Source: Diphasiastrum complanatum (taxonomy: Eukaryota; Streptophyta; Lycopodiopsida; Lycopodiales; Lycopodiaceae). Taken from it: DNA of 64,000 nucleotides. The DNA is taken from the NCBI GenBank assembly GCA_029204225.1, contig CM055096.1, positions 2,803,978-2,867,977 of the forward strand. The letters are read 5' to 3'. Below, in pieces: positions 11,331 to 23,570 of the stretch. Under the pieces are notes generated by a model that was not told the DNA's origin, ran no database searches, and was given only the letters and a program-made list of their open reading frames with translations. The translations under genes and the position numbers were made by a program. Positions within the stretch are counted from its first letter, which is position 1. Every line of letters starts with the position of its first letter.

Positions 11331-11988
11331 CATCAGCGGAGACGAACCACCACCTAAAGTGCAATCTAAAAACCTCATCGAAGGGGTGCTGGGCTACCCA
11401 GCACTCGACCTTCACATTTGAGATTCAAAAAACTTTGTTGAGCTGGAAAACTTGAGCCACCTTACCTTGGGCTTTCTCCCTTTGACATTTAGGCTACCAA
11501 GGCCTGAGTGTTCCTCCCATCTGCCCACCCGTGGGAGCGGACGAGGCACAAAGCACCAAACATAGGTGGAACCCAACGATTGACTGTATACTCGAGTGTT
11601 GCCTGTCCCTCTCTCTTTCTCGAAGTTTTTGGTGAATCATTGAGTTTTTGGAAACAAGTTGTGCCCAAGGCTCATTCCGAGGACATATCTACTTGATCAT
11701 CAACGCCCCCTTGGTCTACATGTCGCCCGTCTTCTTTGATGGAATTCCATACCTTGCCAAGTTGTACGTGTTGTATTATTCTCCTTCTTACTAATCGACT
11801 AATCGGTTTTAATCCTCATCCATTGTTTATCCAGTTTTGCAGATTATTCCGTGTCTTTACACATTCTGCAGATTTACAAGTGTTTTTACACAGTTTGCAG
11901 AAATACATGGAGTTTGACAATAGTGTCACATTTTTTGCCTGTCAGGAATTGCGAGCTAAACTGCAGAGTCGCATTTTTTTGCATTTTT
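11331..11988 (+). repeat. Direct repeat copy 1 (unique block + Copia-2-family LTR start)
   Basis: GCGGAGACGAACCACCACC to GGTTGTACG is followed by LTR sequence starting at about 11,768 (TGTTGTATTATTCTCC, CGACTAATCGGTTTTAATCC). The same order occurs at 19,790-20,369 and, past an inserted element, 25,656-25,735. Because the LTR joins the block at the same base in both, the duplication happened after the LTR inserted. The LTR is cut at about 11,988. Confidence 0.85.
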
Positions 11989-12166
11989 CAAATGAACCAA
12001 ATTTTTTGCGTGCTCACTTTGCTCTTTCCCTCATGATTCGCCTTCCTATGTTTGATCACTTGCTTCTTTTGCTTCGTCTTTCTCTGTTTGATTACTCGCT
12101 TCTTCCATAGATCCTTCCCTTGTCGCATCTCTATACCCTTCACTGTCTTCTCTTTCTTCTGATAGC

Positions 12167-12480
12167 GTGGCTCAAGGTTTTCTCTCAGGGGTAGGTCATG
12201 GCCTCCATCCTGCCGGCAATAGGTCCCTTGGGTTGGCTTCACCAGGATTACATTCAAGGAGTCTGGCAGCATACCCTGCACAGCTTGCTGCTTCTACGCA
12301 ACTTGCAATAGCTCCTTTGTATGATGCAAGAACCAGTTCAACCTCACAAGCAGCCGGAAACACAGGATTCTCTATTTCATTTTCGTCTTATGCAGCTGCA
12401 CATCTGGGAGCAACTCTTGCAGGAAGAGCTCAAATTGCCAGAGCTCTTGGCACGCTGGCTGCTTATTACGATCGATAAAG
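12167..12480 (+). pseudogene. Exon-like block, frame undecided
   Basis: Two frames are open over the same DNA. One runs from ATG 12,167 and ends AAAHLGATLAGRAQIARAL then a stop at 12,478. The other, from 12,321, gives HFRLMQLHIWEQLLQEELKL then LLARWLLITIDKG and runs into a good splice-donor context AAAG|GTCAGT at 12,480. The right arm of the inverted repeat (19,680-19,789) keeps both frames open with a few changes. I do not recognise the product. It is plausibly a captured or duplicated host-gene exon. Confidence 0.4.
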
Positions 12481-13422
12481 GTCAGTCAGATTGCAAATTG
12501 CACACTGTTTGTGTTATGATATTTTTTGTATAGACCATGTCTGATATGTAGTTCATTGTCTACAATGTTTGAAGCCTTTAGTCGTCTCACATTTCTTTGG
12601 TTTGACAATCAAGTATATTATTTTACTGCATTGGGAATTTTCTGAAATATGTATCTTTGATGAAAATTTCTATTGCTATCTTTTTTGTGCTTTTCTTGGC
12701 TTTTTCACAGTCCGGACTGTGACACTTGTAGTTTTCTAAAAGGTCCTGGATGAGATTTTCTTGTTTGCTTTTGGACTATTATCACCTATCCGCAAACAGT
12801 TGAGAATAGACAAGATACTCACTAATTGTTGAAATGTCATATTGTTGTTATGTGTCAGTTGTGCAGAATGATTTTCTGAAGAAAACTGTGGTTCTCCACA
12901 CCTAACAAGAATTGAAAACTAGGATTTTTTTGAAATAGGTAGTATTAGAAGTAGTCATGTTTTTGTAGATTAAAAAGTTGTCGCAAGTGCCTTTAGAGTT
13001 TGGATTGGAGCTATAGCATGGTCATGTGCTTTTCAGTTGAAAATTGGATTGTGTTGATGCCCATTTGTTGAGGAAGAGCATTGCCCAATTGCTAGCATTT
13101 GAGGCATTTGTCATTGAATTTAGCGACTTTATGTTTATACAGCTTTGTTAGCATGTTTTCTTAAGGTGTGTTGCAATCATCTCCATTCAACGGTTTTATA
13201 TATTTTCTCTCCTCTGCTGTTTACTGTGTTTGTTGACGAGCAAAACTACCCTGGAAACTCAATATCAATATGAGTAGAGCTCATTGTAATGAAACAACAG
13301 CAGTTGGGGACTTGACTGTGCAAATTGCCTATCAGTTACTTGGAGTTGTCAATTGACCTGTTTGTTTCAGTTAGCATTTTTTGTTTGTTGTGAAGTTGAT
13401 AATTGAAGTAGCTACCTTGCAG

Positions 13423-13975
13423 CAGATGCTACCCTACAACTTGAGATTCTTGCTATGCCAAAAGGTTTTGAAAGAGATTGGAAGCCCCTTGAAGTTTGTT
13501 GGTAATAATAGTAAATGCTTAGTCTTCTTTCTTTGAAGAATTTTGTTGGGATGGAAGTACGTTTGGTGCACCAAAAAGCAGGGGCTTTTTGGTTAGTTGT
13601 TTCAAAATGGTCAGAGGTATGTAGAAGAGACTTTCAATGCTACTTATTTCACTCTCTTGGGTTATTGTAGAAGTTTTCTGGATATTGGAACTCTCTTTGT
13701 TTGCGCTTATTCGTTGCTTTTTTTTTTTAATTAATATTTTTTACTTTTTTAAAGATTTTTTGTGTATGTAATTTTATATAGTTGTTGGTCATCATTTTTA
13801 CAGCAATATTGAACAAGTGCACATCAACTTGTGTGCTTTTTTTGAGGAAGAAGCATTGTCGACGTGCCACATGCATCGTGTAGCAATCCTTTCAACTGAG
13901 TTGGTGGATCTCAATATTTTGTCAGTGTACATGATGCTGAAACATTTTTGGGAGGACAAGTTTAAGAAAAACTAG
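13423..13975 (+). pseudogene. Exon-like blocks of an unrecognised gene in the left arm
   Basis: Three short open blocks have plant-like splice contexts. 13,423-13,501 follows TTGCAG and encodes DATLQLEILAMPKGFERDW before GTAATA. 13,551-13,616 encodes MEVRLVHQKAGAFWLVVSKW then SE before GTATGT. 13,804-13,975 follows TTTTACAG and encodes NIEQVHINLCAFFEEEALS and on to HFWEDKFKKN before TAG. The splice phase between the first two gives TGA, so a clean gene cannot be assembled. The right arm carries the same blocks with substitutions and at least one stop. Function unknown. Confidence 0.4.
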
Positions 13976-14647
13976 TCTCTTCACATGTTGCTGCTAGTTT
14001 GTGTAGAATCTTGAAAGGGCAGCCATACATATATTTTGTTATTTCAATATATTATTGTCATTATTTTCACTATGTATCTATATAATTTTCTTGAACTTCT
14101 TGTATGGATTGTTTATTTTACTATTAGCCATTTTTCACCATGATCTTAAGCCCAGTTAACGGGCTTAACAATCTTTCCCTCATCCTGATTTATAGTGTGC
14201 TATGATAGGAAGATCATTTTCTTATCCCTGCAGAAATTTATCCTCTTAAATCTTAAGGTGAATAGATGTATCGCCTGAGCTAAGCTTTAATATTCAAAAG
14301 CTTACCTTGTTATATAAATACATATTGCCTTTTGCTCGCTTGTTCAGACTTTTATTTTTTATTTTTTTTCATGTTCTTGCTATGGGATATGCCCATGAAG
14401 GCCATATTTTCATTGTTTGTTTTGTTTGTTGTAATCATTAGTTTTTGTGTTGTTAATCCAAGGGCTTTTTTGGAGTTTTGAATTTTGAAGATGCTATTTC
14501 TAAACGGTCACTCTTGCCTTACTTGATGCGGCTTCGATGCAATCAGATGTAGTTCTATAATTCTAGTACGTAGCAACTACATTCTTCATGTATCTTGAGT
14601 CATTTTTATTAATACAGTAATTTTTTATAATTTTCACTACATTACAG

Positions 14648-14816
14648 GTCTCAAGGTAATGGATGCCCAAATCCGTTTGTTGAGATATGCATAAAGGAAA
14701 AATTTCAAGCCACAAACAGTTCAGGTTCTATATCCAATTGTAATCTAGCTGATGTGAATGAATTGCACAGTGCGGATATGGACTCCCCCATTTTCCTTCT
14801 ACTACTTGTGAGGACA
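14648..14816 (+). pseudogene. Exon-like block near the inner end of the left arm
   Basis: It follows ATTACAG and reads SQGNGCPNPFVEICIKEKF and onward for about 55 codons to a stop (TGA) near 14,816. Beyond it, frame-shifted open text (NESKASTLPRS) continues up to the GA repeat. Not recognised. The matching right-arm DNA lies at about 17,365-17,515, minus strand. Confidence 0.35.
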
Positions 14817-14952
14817 TGACTCCAAAGCCAACAGAACTGCATCAGCCTCGTATGTCATCTCCAAAGATTAAAGTACATGAAAATGAATCAAAAGCTAGCA
14901 CATTGCCTCGAAGCGTGTGACATTTTCAGACAATGATGATAAGTGCACTACG

Positions 14953-15068
<116 letters not shown>

Positions 15069-15131
15069 TGAAACACTACTTTTTCTAGTTCTCCATTTCC
15101 TGTATAGGGAATGCAATGTAGCTTGCAATTT

Positions 15132-15456
15132 CCTATATAGGGAGTGATCTAGGAAAAATTGAGGATTGAATTGCCTATATAGGGATTATTATCTAGAAAT
15201 TTCATATATAGGGAGTGATCTAGGAAATTTTGAGGATTGAATTCCCTATATAGGGATTATTATCTTGTAATTCCCTATATAGAGAGTGATCTAGGAAATT
15301 TCGAGGATTGAATTCCCTATATAGGGATTATTACCCTTAAATCCCCTAGTTTGTCAATCCAGGGAACGTTCCACTTTTCCTAGTGAGCACTTTCCTAGAT
15401 ATGTTCACTTGAATCTAGAAAATTGTGTGGAATTTCTTTTTTTTTTCCTATATAGG
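15132..15456. promoter_or_regulatory. Array of CArG-box sequences (left arm)
   Basis: CCTATATAGG, which fits the MADS/SRF CArG consensus CC(A/T)6GG, occurs at 15,132, 15,174, 15,245, 15,316 and 15,447. Near-matches lie at about 15,100, 15,203 and 15,275. The first ones sit in tandem units of about 71 bp containing GATCTAGGAAATTT and GAGGATTGAATTC. Whether any protein binds is inference. Confidence 0.6.
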
Positions 15457-15478
15457 ACTTGAACAAAAGTTTCTTGTG

Positions 15479-16749
15479 CCTTGCATTGGCCTTGAAAACT
15501 AACGTGCACTTGTCTTGTCTCTACATAAGTGATCTACTACTTGTATGTACTGATAAATGGTTATAAACAATTACCTACTACTACCTAATGTGTCCTATAG
15601 TAGATAACCATCATATTGGAGCTTAATCACTTATGTACATAGTAGATGATTGTCAACATCAACTCTCACTGACTTGGGAGTAAAGGGTGATTAGGATAGC
15701 CCTTGGGATTGGAAGCGACATTACCCTAATGACTGATGAGGAATCAAAAGACGAACGTCGTTGGCGGAGGATTGTCATACGTGATGATTCACAAACAGAA
15801 GTACAGTAAGCTAGACCGAAGCCTTGGCCACAGTGAATTGTTTACAGTTGAATGTTACATCAAATAAACAATCATCAAGATGAAGGTAAACATAGACACT
15901 TTTTCCAATGAAGGTGATTTTCTATCAAATATACTTGAGGAACACACTAAGGAACCCAGCAAAGGCCATTAGAATTTCATATCTCTCTTTATGATGAGCT
16001 TTTAGAGGCTATACCCCAAGAATCTGCGTTGCAAGGAAACTGCGACAAATCCGAGATCCAAGCTCTTCAAGTATCAACCCTAGAAGAAGGTCAAGAGTAT
16101 GAGGACAAAGAGTTACTCCGTTATGTCGATCCCCATATTTTCAATATTGTCCCAAGATCCCAAAAAACCAAATCCAAGAAGGCCTGTGGACAACAATATC
16201 ATCCAACCAACAAAACCTCTCTAGAAAATGTTGTACTAGGCCGAATGGATTCTGTATCGAAAGGATCCACATCTAGTGTTTTCCGCATGATGAGCGAACT
16301 ACTACGATTGTGAGTGGGACCTGGGTGAAGATGAGGCCCTATATAAGTTATAGTACCTTACAAATGTGTAATGTATTTAATGCTCCATAAATCCGTGTAT
16401 AATAAATTCAGGTGCAATATTATGCCAAATAAGGCAACCTCCAAATACACTCTAAAAAAATTTGGAGGTTGTTACGTTAATGAATGATTTACTTAGGCAT
16501 CATATTTATGGGACTTCAAAACTTTATGGGATTAGCTGAAATTCAGTGTAGTGAGCAGATGTCAGGCAGTTTACAATTCAGCTAAAATGTATGACACTTG
16601 GCACCAGCATGTCATAGAAGGCCCGAGGTCCTGGGGCCTTCCAGGACGTAATGCCAAGTGATAAGGCAAAGAGAGAATGCACATTATGTACAGAGATAAC
16701 GTACGTTCCGAACACACATTCCTTAGAGAGAGGAGAGAGAACACACATT
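15479..16749. other. Single-copy spacer of the inverted repeat, with a 94-codon ORF
   Basis: The loop holds one plus-strand frame from 16,029 to 16,313 (charged N-terminus DKSEIQALQVSTLEEGQEYE, then lysine-rich KTKSKKACGQQ). No family is recognised. Near 15,684-15,714 lies a motif GTGATTAGGAT...GGGATTGGAAG shared with 4,473-4,503 and, inverted, about 31,150-31,240. The rest is AT-rich and blank. Confidence 0.45.
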
Positions 16750-16771
16750 CACAAGAAAGTTTTGTTCAATT

Positions 16772-17073
16772 CCTATATAGGAAAAAAGAGAGAAATTCCA
16801 CACAATTTCCTAGATTGCTGACTAGGAAAAGTGGAACGTTCCCAAGATTGACAAACTAGGGGATTTAAGGGTAATAATCCCTATATAGGGAATTCAATCC
16901 TCGAAATTTCCTAGATCACTCTCTATATAGGGAATTACAAGATAATAATCCCTATATAGGGAATTCAATCCTCAAAATTTCCTAGATCACTCCCTATATA
17001 TGAAATTGCAAGATAATAATCCCTATATAGGCAATTCAATCCTCAATTTTTCCTAGATCACTACCTATATAGG
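16772..17073. promoter_or_regulatory. Array of CArG-box sequences (right arm)
   Basis: CCTATATAGG at 16,772, 16,880, 16,951, 17,022 and 17,064. Mirror of the left array with the same number of exact matches, although individual boxes have mutated in each arm. Confidence 0.6.
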
Positions 17074-17145
17074 GAATTGCAAGCTACATTGCATTCCCTA
17101 TACAGGAAATTGAGAACTAGAAAAAGTAGTGTTTCAAGATTTCAT

Positions 17146-17147
<2 letters not shown>

Positions 17148-17208
<61 letters not shown>
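17148..17208 (-). repeat. (CT)n microsatellite, 61 bp
   Basis: Pure TC run, flanked on the right by AATACGTAGTGCACTTATC, the complement of the left-arm flank. Confidence 0.98.
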
Positions 17209-17209
<1 letters not shown>

Positions 17210-19789
17210 ATACGTAGTGCACTTATCGTCATTGTCTGAAAATGTCACACGCTTCGAGGCAATGTGCTAGCTTTTGATTCATTTTCATGTACTTTAATCT
17301 TTGGAGATGGCATAGGTGAGTGATGCAGTTCTATTGGCTTTGGAGTCACGTTCTCAGAAGTAGTAGAAGGAAAATGGGGGAGTCCATATGCGCAGTGTGC
17401 AATTCATTCACATCAGCTAGACCACAATCAAATATAGAACCTAAATTGTTTGTGGCTTGAAATTCTTCTTTTATGCATATCTCAGCAAACAGATTTGGGC
17501 ATCCATTACCTTGAGACCTATAATGTAGTGAAAATTATAAAAAATTACTATATTAATAAAAATGACTCAAGATACATGAAGAATGTAGTTGCCACATACT
17601 AGAATTATAGAACTATAACTGATTGCATCGAAGCCACATCAAGTAAGGCAGGAGTGACTGTTCAAAAATAGCATCTTCAATATTCAAAATTCCAAAACAG
17701 CTCCTGGATTAACAACACAAAAACTAATGATTACAACAAACAAAGCAAACAATGAAAATATGCCCTTCATGGGCATGTCCCACACCAAAAACATGAAAAA
17801 ATTAAAAAAAAAAGTCTGAACAAGTGAGCAAAAGGCATTATGTATTTGTATAACAAGGTAAGCCTATGAACATTAAAGCTTAGCATAGGTGATACATCTA
17901 TTCACCTTAAGTTGTTAAGAGGATAAACTTCTGCAGGCATAAGAAAAAGATCTTCCTATCATAGCGCACTACAAATCAGGATGACGCAAAAATTGTTAAG
18001 CCCATTAACTAGGCTTAAGATCATGGTGAAAAATGGCTAAAGCCATACATGAAGTTCAAGAAAATTATATAGATACATAGTGAAAAAAAATGACAATAAT
18101 ATATACAAATAACAAAATATATGTATGGCTTCCATTTCAAGATTTTACAAAAACTAACAACAACACGTGAAGAGACTAGTTTTTCTTGAACTTGTCCTCC
18201 CAAAAATGTTTCAGCGTCATGTACACTGACAAAATATTGAGATCCACCAACTCAGTTGAAAGGATTGCTACACGATGCATGTGTCACGTCGACAATGCTT
18301 CTTTCTCAAAAAAAGCACTTGTTGTGCACTTGTTCAATATTGTTGTAATAATGATGATCATTGTTAAGAGACCAACAACTATATAAGATTACATACACAA
18401 AAATTCTTTAGAAAAGTAAAAAATATTAATTTCAAAAAAAAGCAACAAATAAGCGCAAACAAAGAGAGTTCCGATATCCAGAAAACTTCTACAATAACCT
18501 AAGAGAGTAAAATAGGTAGCATTGAAAGTGTCTTCTACATACCTCTGACCATTTTCAAACAACTAACCAGAAAAACCATGCTTTTTGGTGCACCAAACAT
18601 ATTTCCATCCAAACAAAATTCTTCAAAGAAAGAAGACTAAACATTTACTATTACTACCAACAAACTTCAAGGCGCTTCCAATCTCTTTCGAAACCTTTTG
18701 GCATAGCAAGAATCTCAAGTTGTAGGGTAGCATCTGTTGCAAGGTAGCTAGTTCAGTTATTAACTTCACAACAAACAAAAAATGTTAACTGAAACAAATA
18801 GGTTAATTGACAACTCCAAGTAGCTGATAGGCAATTTGCACAGTCAAGTCCGCAACTGCTGCTATTTCATTACAACGAGCCCTACTCAGATTGATATTGA
18901 GTTTCCAGGGTAGTTTTGCTCATCAACTTTCACAATAAATAGTAGAGGAGAGAGAAAATATAAAACCATTGAATGGTGATGATTGCAACACACCTTAAGA
19001 AAACATGCTAACAAAGCTGTATAAACATAAAGTCGCTAAATTCAATGACAAATGCCTCAAATGCTAGCAATTGGGCAATGCTCTTCCTCAACAAATGGGC
19101 ATCAACACAATCCAATTTTCAACTGAAAAGCACATGGCCATGCTATAGCTCAATCCAAACTCTAAAAGCACTTGCGGCAATTTTTTATCTACAAAAACAT
19201 GTCTACTTCTAATACTACCTATTTCAAAAAAATCCTAGTTTTCAACTCTTGGTAAGGTGGTGTGGAGAACCATAGTTTTCTTCAGAAAATCATTCCACAC
19301 AACTGACACATAATAACAATATGACATTTTAAGAATTAGTGAGTATCTTGACTATGCGCAATTGTTTGCAAACAAGTGATAATAGTCCAAAAGTAAATGA
19401 GAAAATCTCCTCCAGGTTCTTTTAGAAAACTACAAGTGTCACAGTCTGTCCTGTGAAGAAGCCAAGAAAAGAACAACATAGATAGCATTAGAAATTTTCA
19501 TTAAAGATACATAGTTCGGAAAATTCCCAATGCAGTCAAAAAATATACCTTATTGTCAAACCAAAGAAATGTGAGATGACTTAAGGCTTCAAACATTGTA
19601 GACAATGAACTACATATCAGACATGGTCTATACAAAAAATATCATAACACAAACAGTGTGCAATTTGCAATCTGACCTTTATCTATCGTAATAAGCAGCC
19701 AGTGTGCCAAGAGCTCTGGCAATTTGAGCCCTTTCTGCAAGAGTTGCTCCCAGATGTGCAACTGCATAAGCCGAAAATGAAATATCGGC

Positions 19790-20369
19790 GGAGACGAACC
19801 ACCACCTAAACTGCAATCTAAAAACCTCATCGAAGGGGTGCTGGGCTACCTAGCAACTAACTTTCACATGTGAAATTCAAGAAACTTTGTTGAGTTAAAA
19901 AAACTTGAGCCACCTTACCTTGGGCTTTCTCCCTTTGACATTCAAGCTTCCAAGGCCTGAGTGTTCCTATAATCTGCCCACCCATGGGAGCGGACGAGGC
20001 ACAAAGCACCGAACATGGGAGAAATCCAGCAACTAACTCTATACTTGGGTGTTGCTTGTCACTCTCTCTTTCTTGGAGTTTACGGCGAATGATTGAGTTT
20101 TTGGACACAAGTTGTGTCCGAGGCTAATTCCAATAACATATCTACGTGAGCGTCAACGCCCCCTTGGTCTACATGCCGGGCATTGTCCTTGATGGAATTC
20201 CATACCTTGCCAGGTTGTACGTGTTGGATTATTCTCCTTCTTACTAGTCGACTAATCGGTTTTAATCCTCATCCATTGTTTATCCAGTTCTACATATTTT
20301 CCCATGTCTTTACACAGTTTGCAGATTTACAACTTTTTTTACACAGTCTGCAGAAATACATGGAGTTTG
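19790..20369 (+). repeat. Direct repeat copy 2, ending at the Copia-3 insertion
   Basis: It starts TCGGCGGAGACGAACCACC and matches 11,331-11,9xx in the same orientation, including CATCGAAGGGGTGCTGGGCT and GGTTGTACG followed by the LTR start TGTTGGATTATTCTCC at about 20,222. It is interrupted after GGAGTTTG by Copia-3; the rest resumes at 25,656. Confidence 0.88.
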
Positions 20370-20711
20370 TCTCAAGGATCTTATTGGCTGTATAGTTAGC
20401 TAATTTGCAAGCAATCTGACATCAATCAAATAAACAGTAAAGAGAGTTCACACACACAAACCCAAGAGAACACTTTTGAACTATATTTACAAAAGAGACT
20501 GAAAGATATATATACACAGTCTAATTTTTGTGGGGTACCGCTGCATAGCAGTTCGGTCTCCGTTTCGGGACGCGTGTCCCAACTTACACTACGTGTACTG
20601 TCAAACTGGCACACATGCATACTATCACAAGGACAGTAAAAAACTCGAAATCACTGCCGAACATGGAAAGTCATGAACTGTGAGAGAAACTTGGGCTTAC
20701 TTATTCTAACA
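20370..20711 (-). repeat. Copia-3 3' LTR (left)
   Basis: Begins TCTCAAGGATC, one substitution from TGTCAAGGATC of the other LTR, and ends TTATTCTAACA. It keeps a 20-odd base stretch near 20,580 that the right LTR has lost, which explains the length difference (342 against 323 bp). Confidence 0.95.
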
Positions 20712-20725
20712 CTCTCCCTTAAGCC

Positions 20726-22282
20726 CTAGTTTACCTTTCTTACAAAGAGCTTTTCTCTAAAAAACTCAAACTTATCTGTACTTAAAGGTTTAGTGAATAT
20801 ATCAACTAACTGATTCTCTGTGTTGAAATGCACTATGTCTATTTCATTAGATAACAACTTCTCTCTAATGAAATGATACTTAATTTCTATATGTTTTGTG
20901 CGTGCATGAAATACAGGATTTTTAGCTAGCTGTATGGCACTCTGACTGTCACATCTAATCGCAGTAGGCTTATTCTGCGGAATTCCAATGTCTTCTAACA
21001 TTCTTCTTAGCCAAACTGCTTCCTGCATAGCTGAACATAGTGCTTTGTATTCTGCTTCTGTAGTAGAAAGAGCAACTGTGTCTTGTTTCTTGCTTGACCA
21101 AGAAAATAGACCATTACCTACATGAAATATATAACCTATGGTAGATCTCATGTCATCAATACAGCCTGCCCAATCTGAATCAACAAAGCCCTATAAAACT
21201 GGTAAAGTATGTTGCCTCTCATATAACAATCCATGGGTTATCGTGCCCTTCACATAACGAAGAATTCTCTTCGCTGCTTTCCAATGAATTTCTCTAGGAG
21301 TAGCCATGAATTGACTTACAACGCTTACAGCATAACTTATGTCCAGACGAGTAGTTGTGAGATAAATTAGCAAACCAACTAATTGATGAAATAAAGTGGC
21401 ATCAACTAGTACACTGTCATCTTGATTAGATAGTTTCTTACCAACCTCCACAAGTGTGGATACTGGCTTGTTGTCGCACATTTTGAACCGCTTCAAAATT
21501 TCATTTACATACTTTGTTTGTGTTAGTGCGATGCTATTGCAACCTTGCCATACTTCCACTCCCAAACAGTAGTGCATCAAGCCAAGATCAGTCGTATCAA
21601 AACTAGAAGATAAATCTTTCTTGATTGCACTAATCAACTCATCATCATTTCTTGTGATTATGAGGTCGTCTACGTACAGCACAATCAGTGTGATACTAGA
21701 GTCACGAGCAAAATAGTAAAGATTGAAATTTGAAGAAGTGTGTATCAAACCTCTAGAAAGGAGATGCTCATCAAAGTGGCTATACCAAGCACGTGGTGCT
21801 TGTTTCAATCCGTACAAGGCTTTCTTCAGTTTGCACACTTTGTCTTCCACGTCATGTATCTCAAAGCCACTAGGTTGCTCCATGTACACTTCTTCTTCAA
21901 GTTTATCATTCAGAAATGTGGACTTTACATCCATCTAATGTAGATTCCATCCAAATAGTGCCGCCAAAGCAATCACCATGCGAAGTGTATTCCACATGGC
22001 CACAGGAGCAAAGGTCTCTTCGTAGTCAATACCTTTACTTTGCGCATAGCCCTTCACTACAAGCCTTGCTTTGTGTTTTGCAATAGTTCCATCGGCATTG
22101 TACTTTGTCCTATATACCCACTTGTTGCCAATGGGTCTTTTGCCCTTTGGAAGATCCACTATCTCCCATGTGTTATGGTGTTTGATGGAATCAATCTCCT
22201 CCTGCATTGCTTTTTGCCATATTTCCTGATTTTTGGCCTTTTCAAAGCAAGAGGGTTCAGTAGATGAAATAATGTCACTCAT
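20726..22282 (-). pseudogene. pol: Copia-3 reverse transcriptase and RNase H
   Basis: RT starts with EIWQKAMQEEIDSIKHHNTW (22,240 region) and RPIGNKWVYRTKYNADGT. Then a stop splits it at about 21,935, followed by LYGLKQAPRAWYSHF and the intact YVDD at 21,665-21,676. RNase H follows after another stop: STIGYIFHVGNGLFSWSSKK, ALSTTEAEYKAL, CDSQSAIQLAKNPVFHAR and VDIFTKPLSTDKFEFF, with a stop just before the polypurine tract. Only a few lesions are present, so this is one of the better kept pol genes here. Confidence 0.93.
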
Positions 22283-22324
22283 AAGTGCAAGATCTACTTG
22301 AAACTTGTCAGGTTCCTTCCTCTC

Positions 22325-23569
22325 TCATGTGGAATGCTGCCACTCTCCCTCCTTGCTAGGCTCGTCAATTTCTCCTTCCTTGTCACTCATGAGTTTAGTA
22401 TACCATTTGGGTAACTTACGTTGAGGTGATCCACTACGAGGTGAATAGGAATCCCATGGTGCATCTTTCTCCTTCCTTTTATCACCTGCTAGCTCAGTCT
22501 TTTCCGATCCAACAGATTTGTTTCTCACTCTCCATCTCGTCTCTATGGTAGGAGGAGTACCATGTCCATCATCATCATCATCATGATCTTCCTGTGATGG
22601 TAGAACTACTTCATCCTCTTTGAGAAGCCTGCATAGCTCATCATTATTCTTTTCTTCATCCCCAAATCTATCGATTTCATCAAATAAGACATCACGACTT
22701 ATGTGCACACATAGCCCTTCTGGATCATAACATCTATATATCTTGGTTTGTTCATCATATCCTGTAAAGATGTACTTCAAGGCCTTTACTTGCATTTTGG
22801 CTCTCTTGCTTTTAGGTATGTGAGCATATACTCGGCATCCAAATACTCGCAACACATCCACCTTATGCTTCTTACCAGTGAATGCCTCCTCGGGTGTGCG
22901 ATTATGTACTGCAACTATAGGGCTTCTATTTTGTAAGAACACAGTAGTTTTGACATCTTTTTTCCATAAAGAATCAGTAACTCCCATGTGTGTCATCATT
23001 GCCCTAGCTGCTTCGACAATGGTATGATTCTTTCTTTCAGCTACCCCGTTTTATTGAGGTGTATCAACTTGTACAAACTCCTGTTTAATGCCATGTTCCT
23101 TACAAAAGTCAATAAAATTTGTGGAACGATACTCACCACCAAGATCTGCCTTGAGTACCTTGATCTTAGCACCTAACTAATTTTCAACCAATGCTTTGAA
23201 GCTTTTGTGCATCCAAATGTGTCAGACTTTTGCTTAACGGTGTAGATCCAGGTCTTCCGTGAGTAATCATCAATGAAGGTTAGCAAATAAAATGCTTTAC
23301 CAACAGACTTTACCTTCATTGGCCCACATAGGTCAGAATGTATCAACTCAAGCACTCGTTTTGCCCTTGTTGCTCCTTATTTGTTGAGCTTCTTCTTGTG
23401 TAACTTTCCTAGCATGCACTCTTTGCAAATGGACTCTTCCTTATCATCCAAACTAGGTAGACCTGTTACCATCTTGAGCTTACGAAGTAGCCTCAAGCTT
23501 TTGAAGTTCAAATGCCCCATACGTCTACGCCATAAATCACTTTGTAGATCCAAATCTAGTGTCCGATAG
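22325..23569 (-). pseudogene. pol: Copia-3 integrase
   Basis: The H2C2 entry WRRRMGHLNFKSLRLLRKLK lies at 23,470-23,530, then CKECMLGKLHKKK. The core carries LIHSDLCGPMKV and FIDDYSRKTW (23,173-23,355), then NRSPIVAVHNRTPEEAFTGK and RVFGCRVYAHIPKSKRAKM (22,325-22,999). A stop and frame change separate the core halves. Upstream coding stops at about 23,570, exactly where a 27-base sequence begins that recurs inverted at 23,908. Confidence 0.9.
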
Positions 23570-23570
23570 C

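Larger units (their letters stand above)
16750..19789 (-). repeat. Large inverted repeat, right arm
   Basis: Reverse complement of 12,379-15,478. It begins CACAAGAAAGTTTTGTTC at the inner end and ends ATGAAATA against the direct repeat at 19,790. Its exon-like blocks are more damaged than the left ones (for example a stop after FWLVV). The CT run is shorter (61 bp). Confidence 0.93.
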
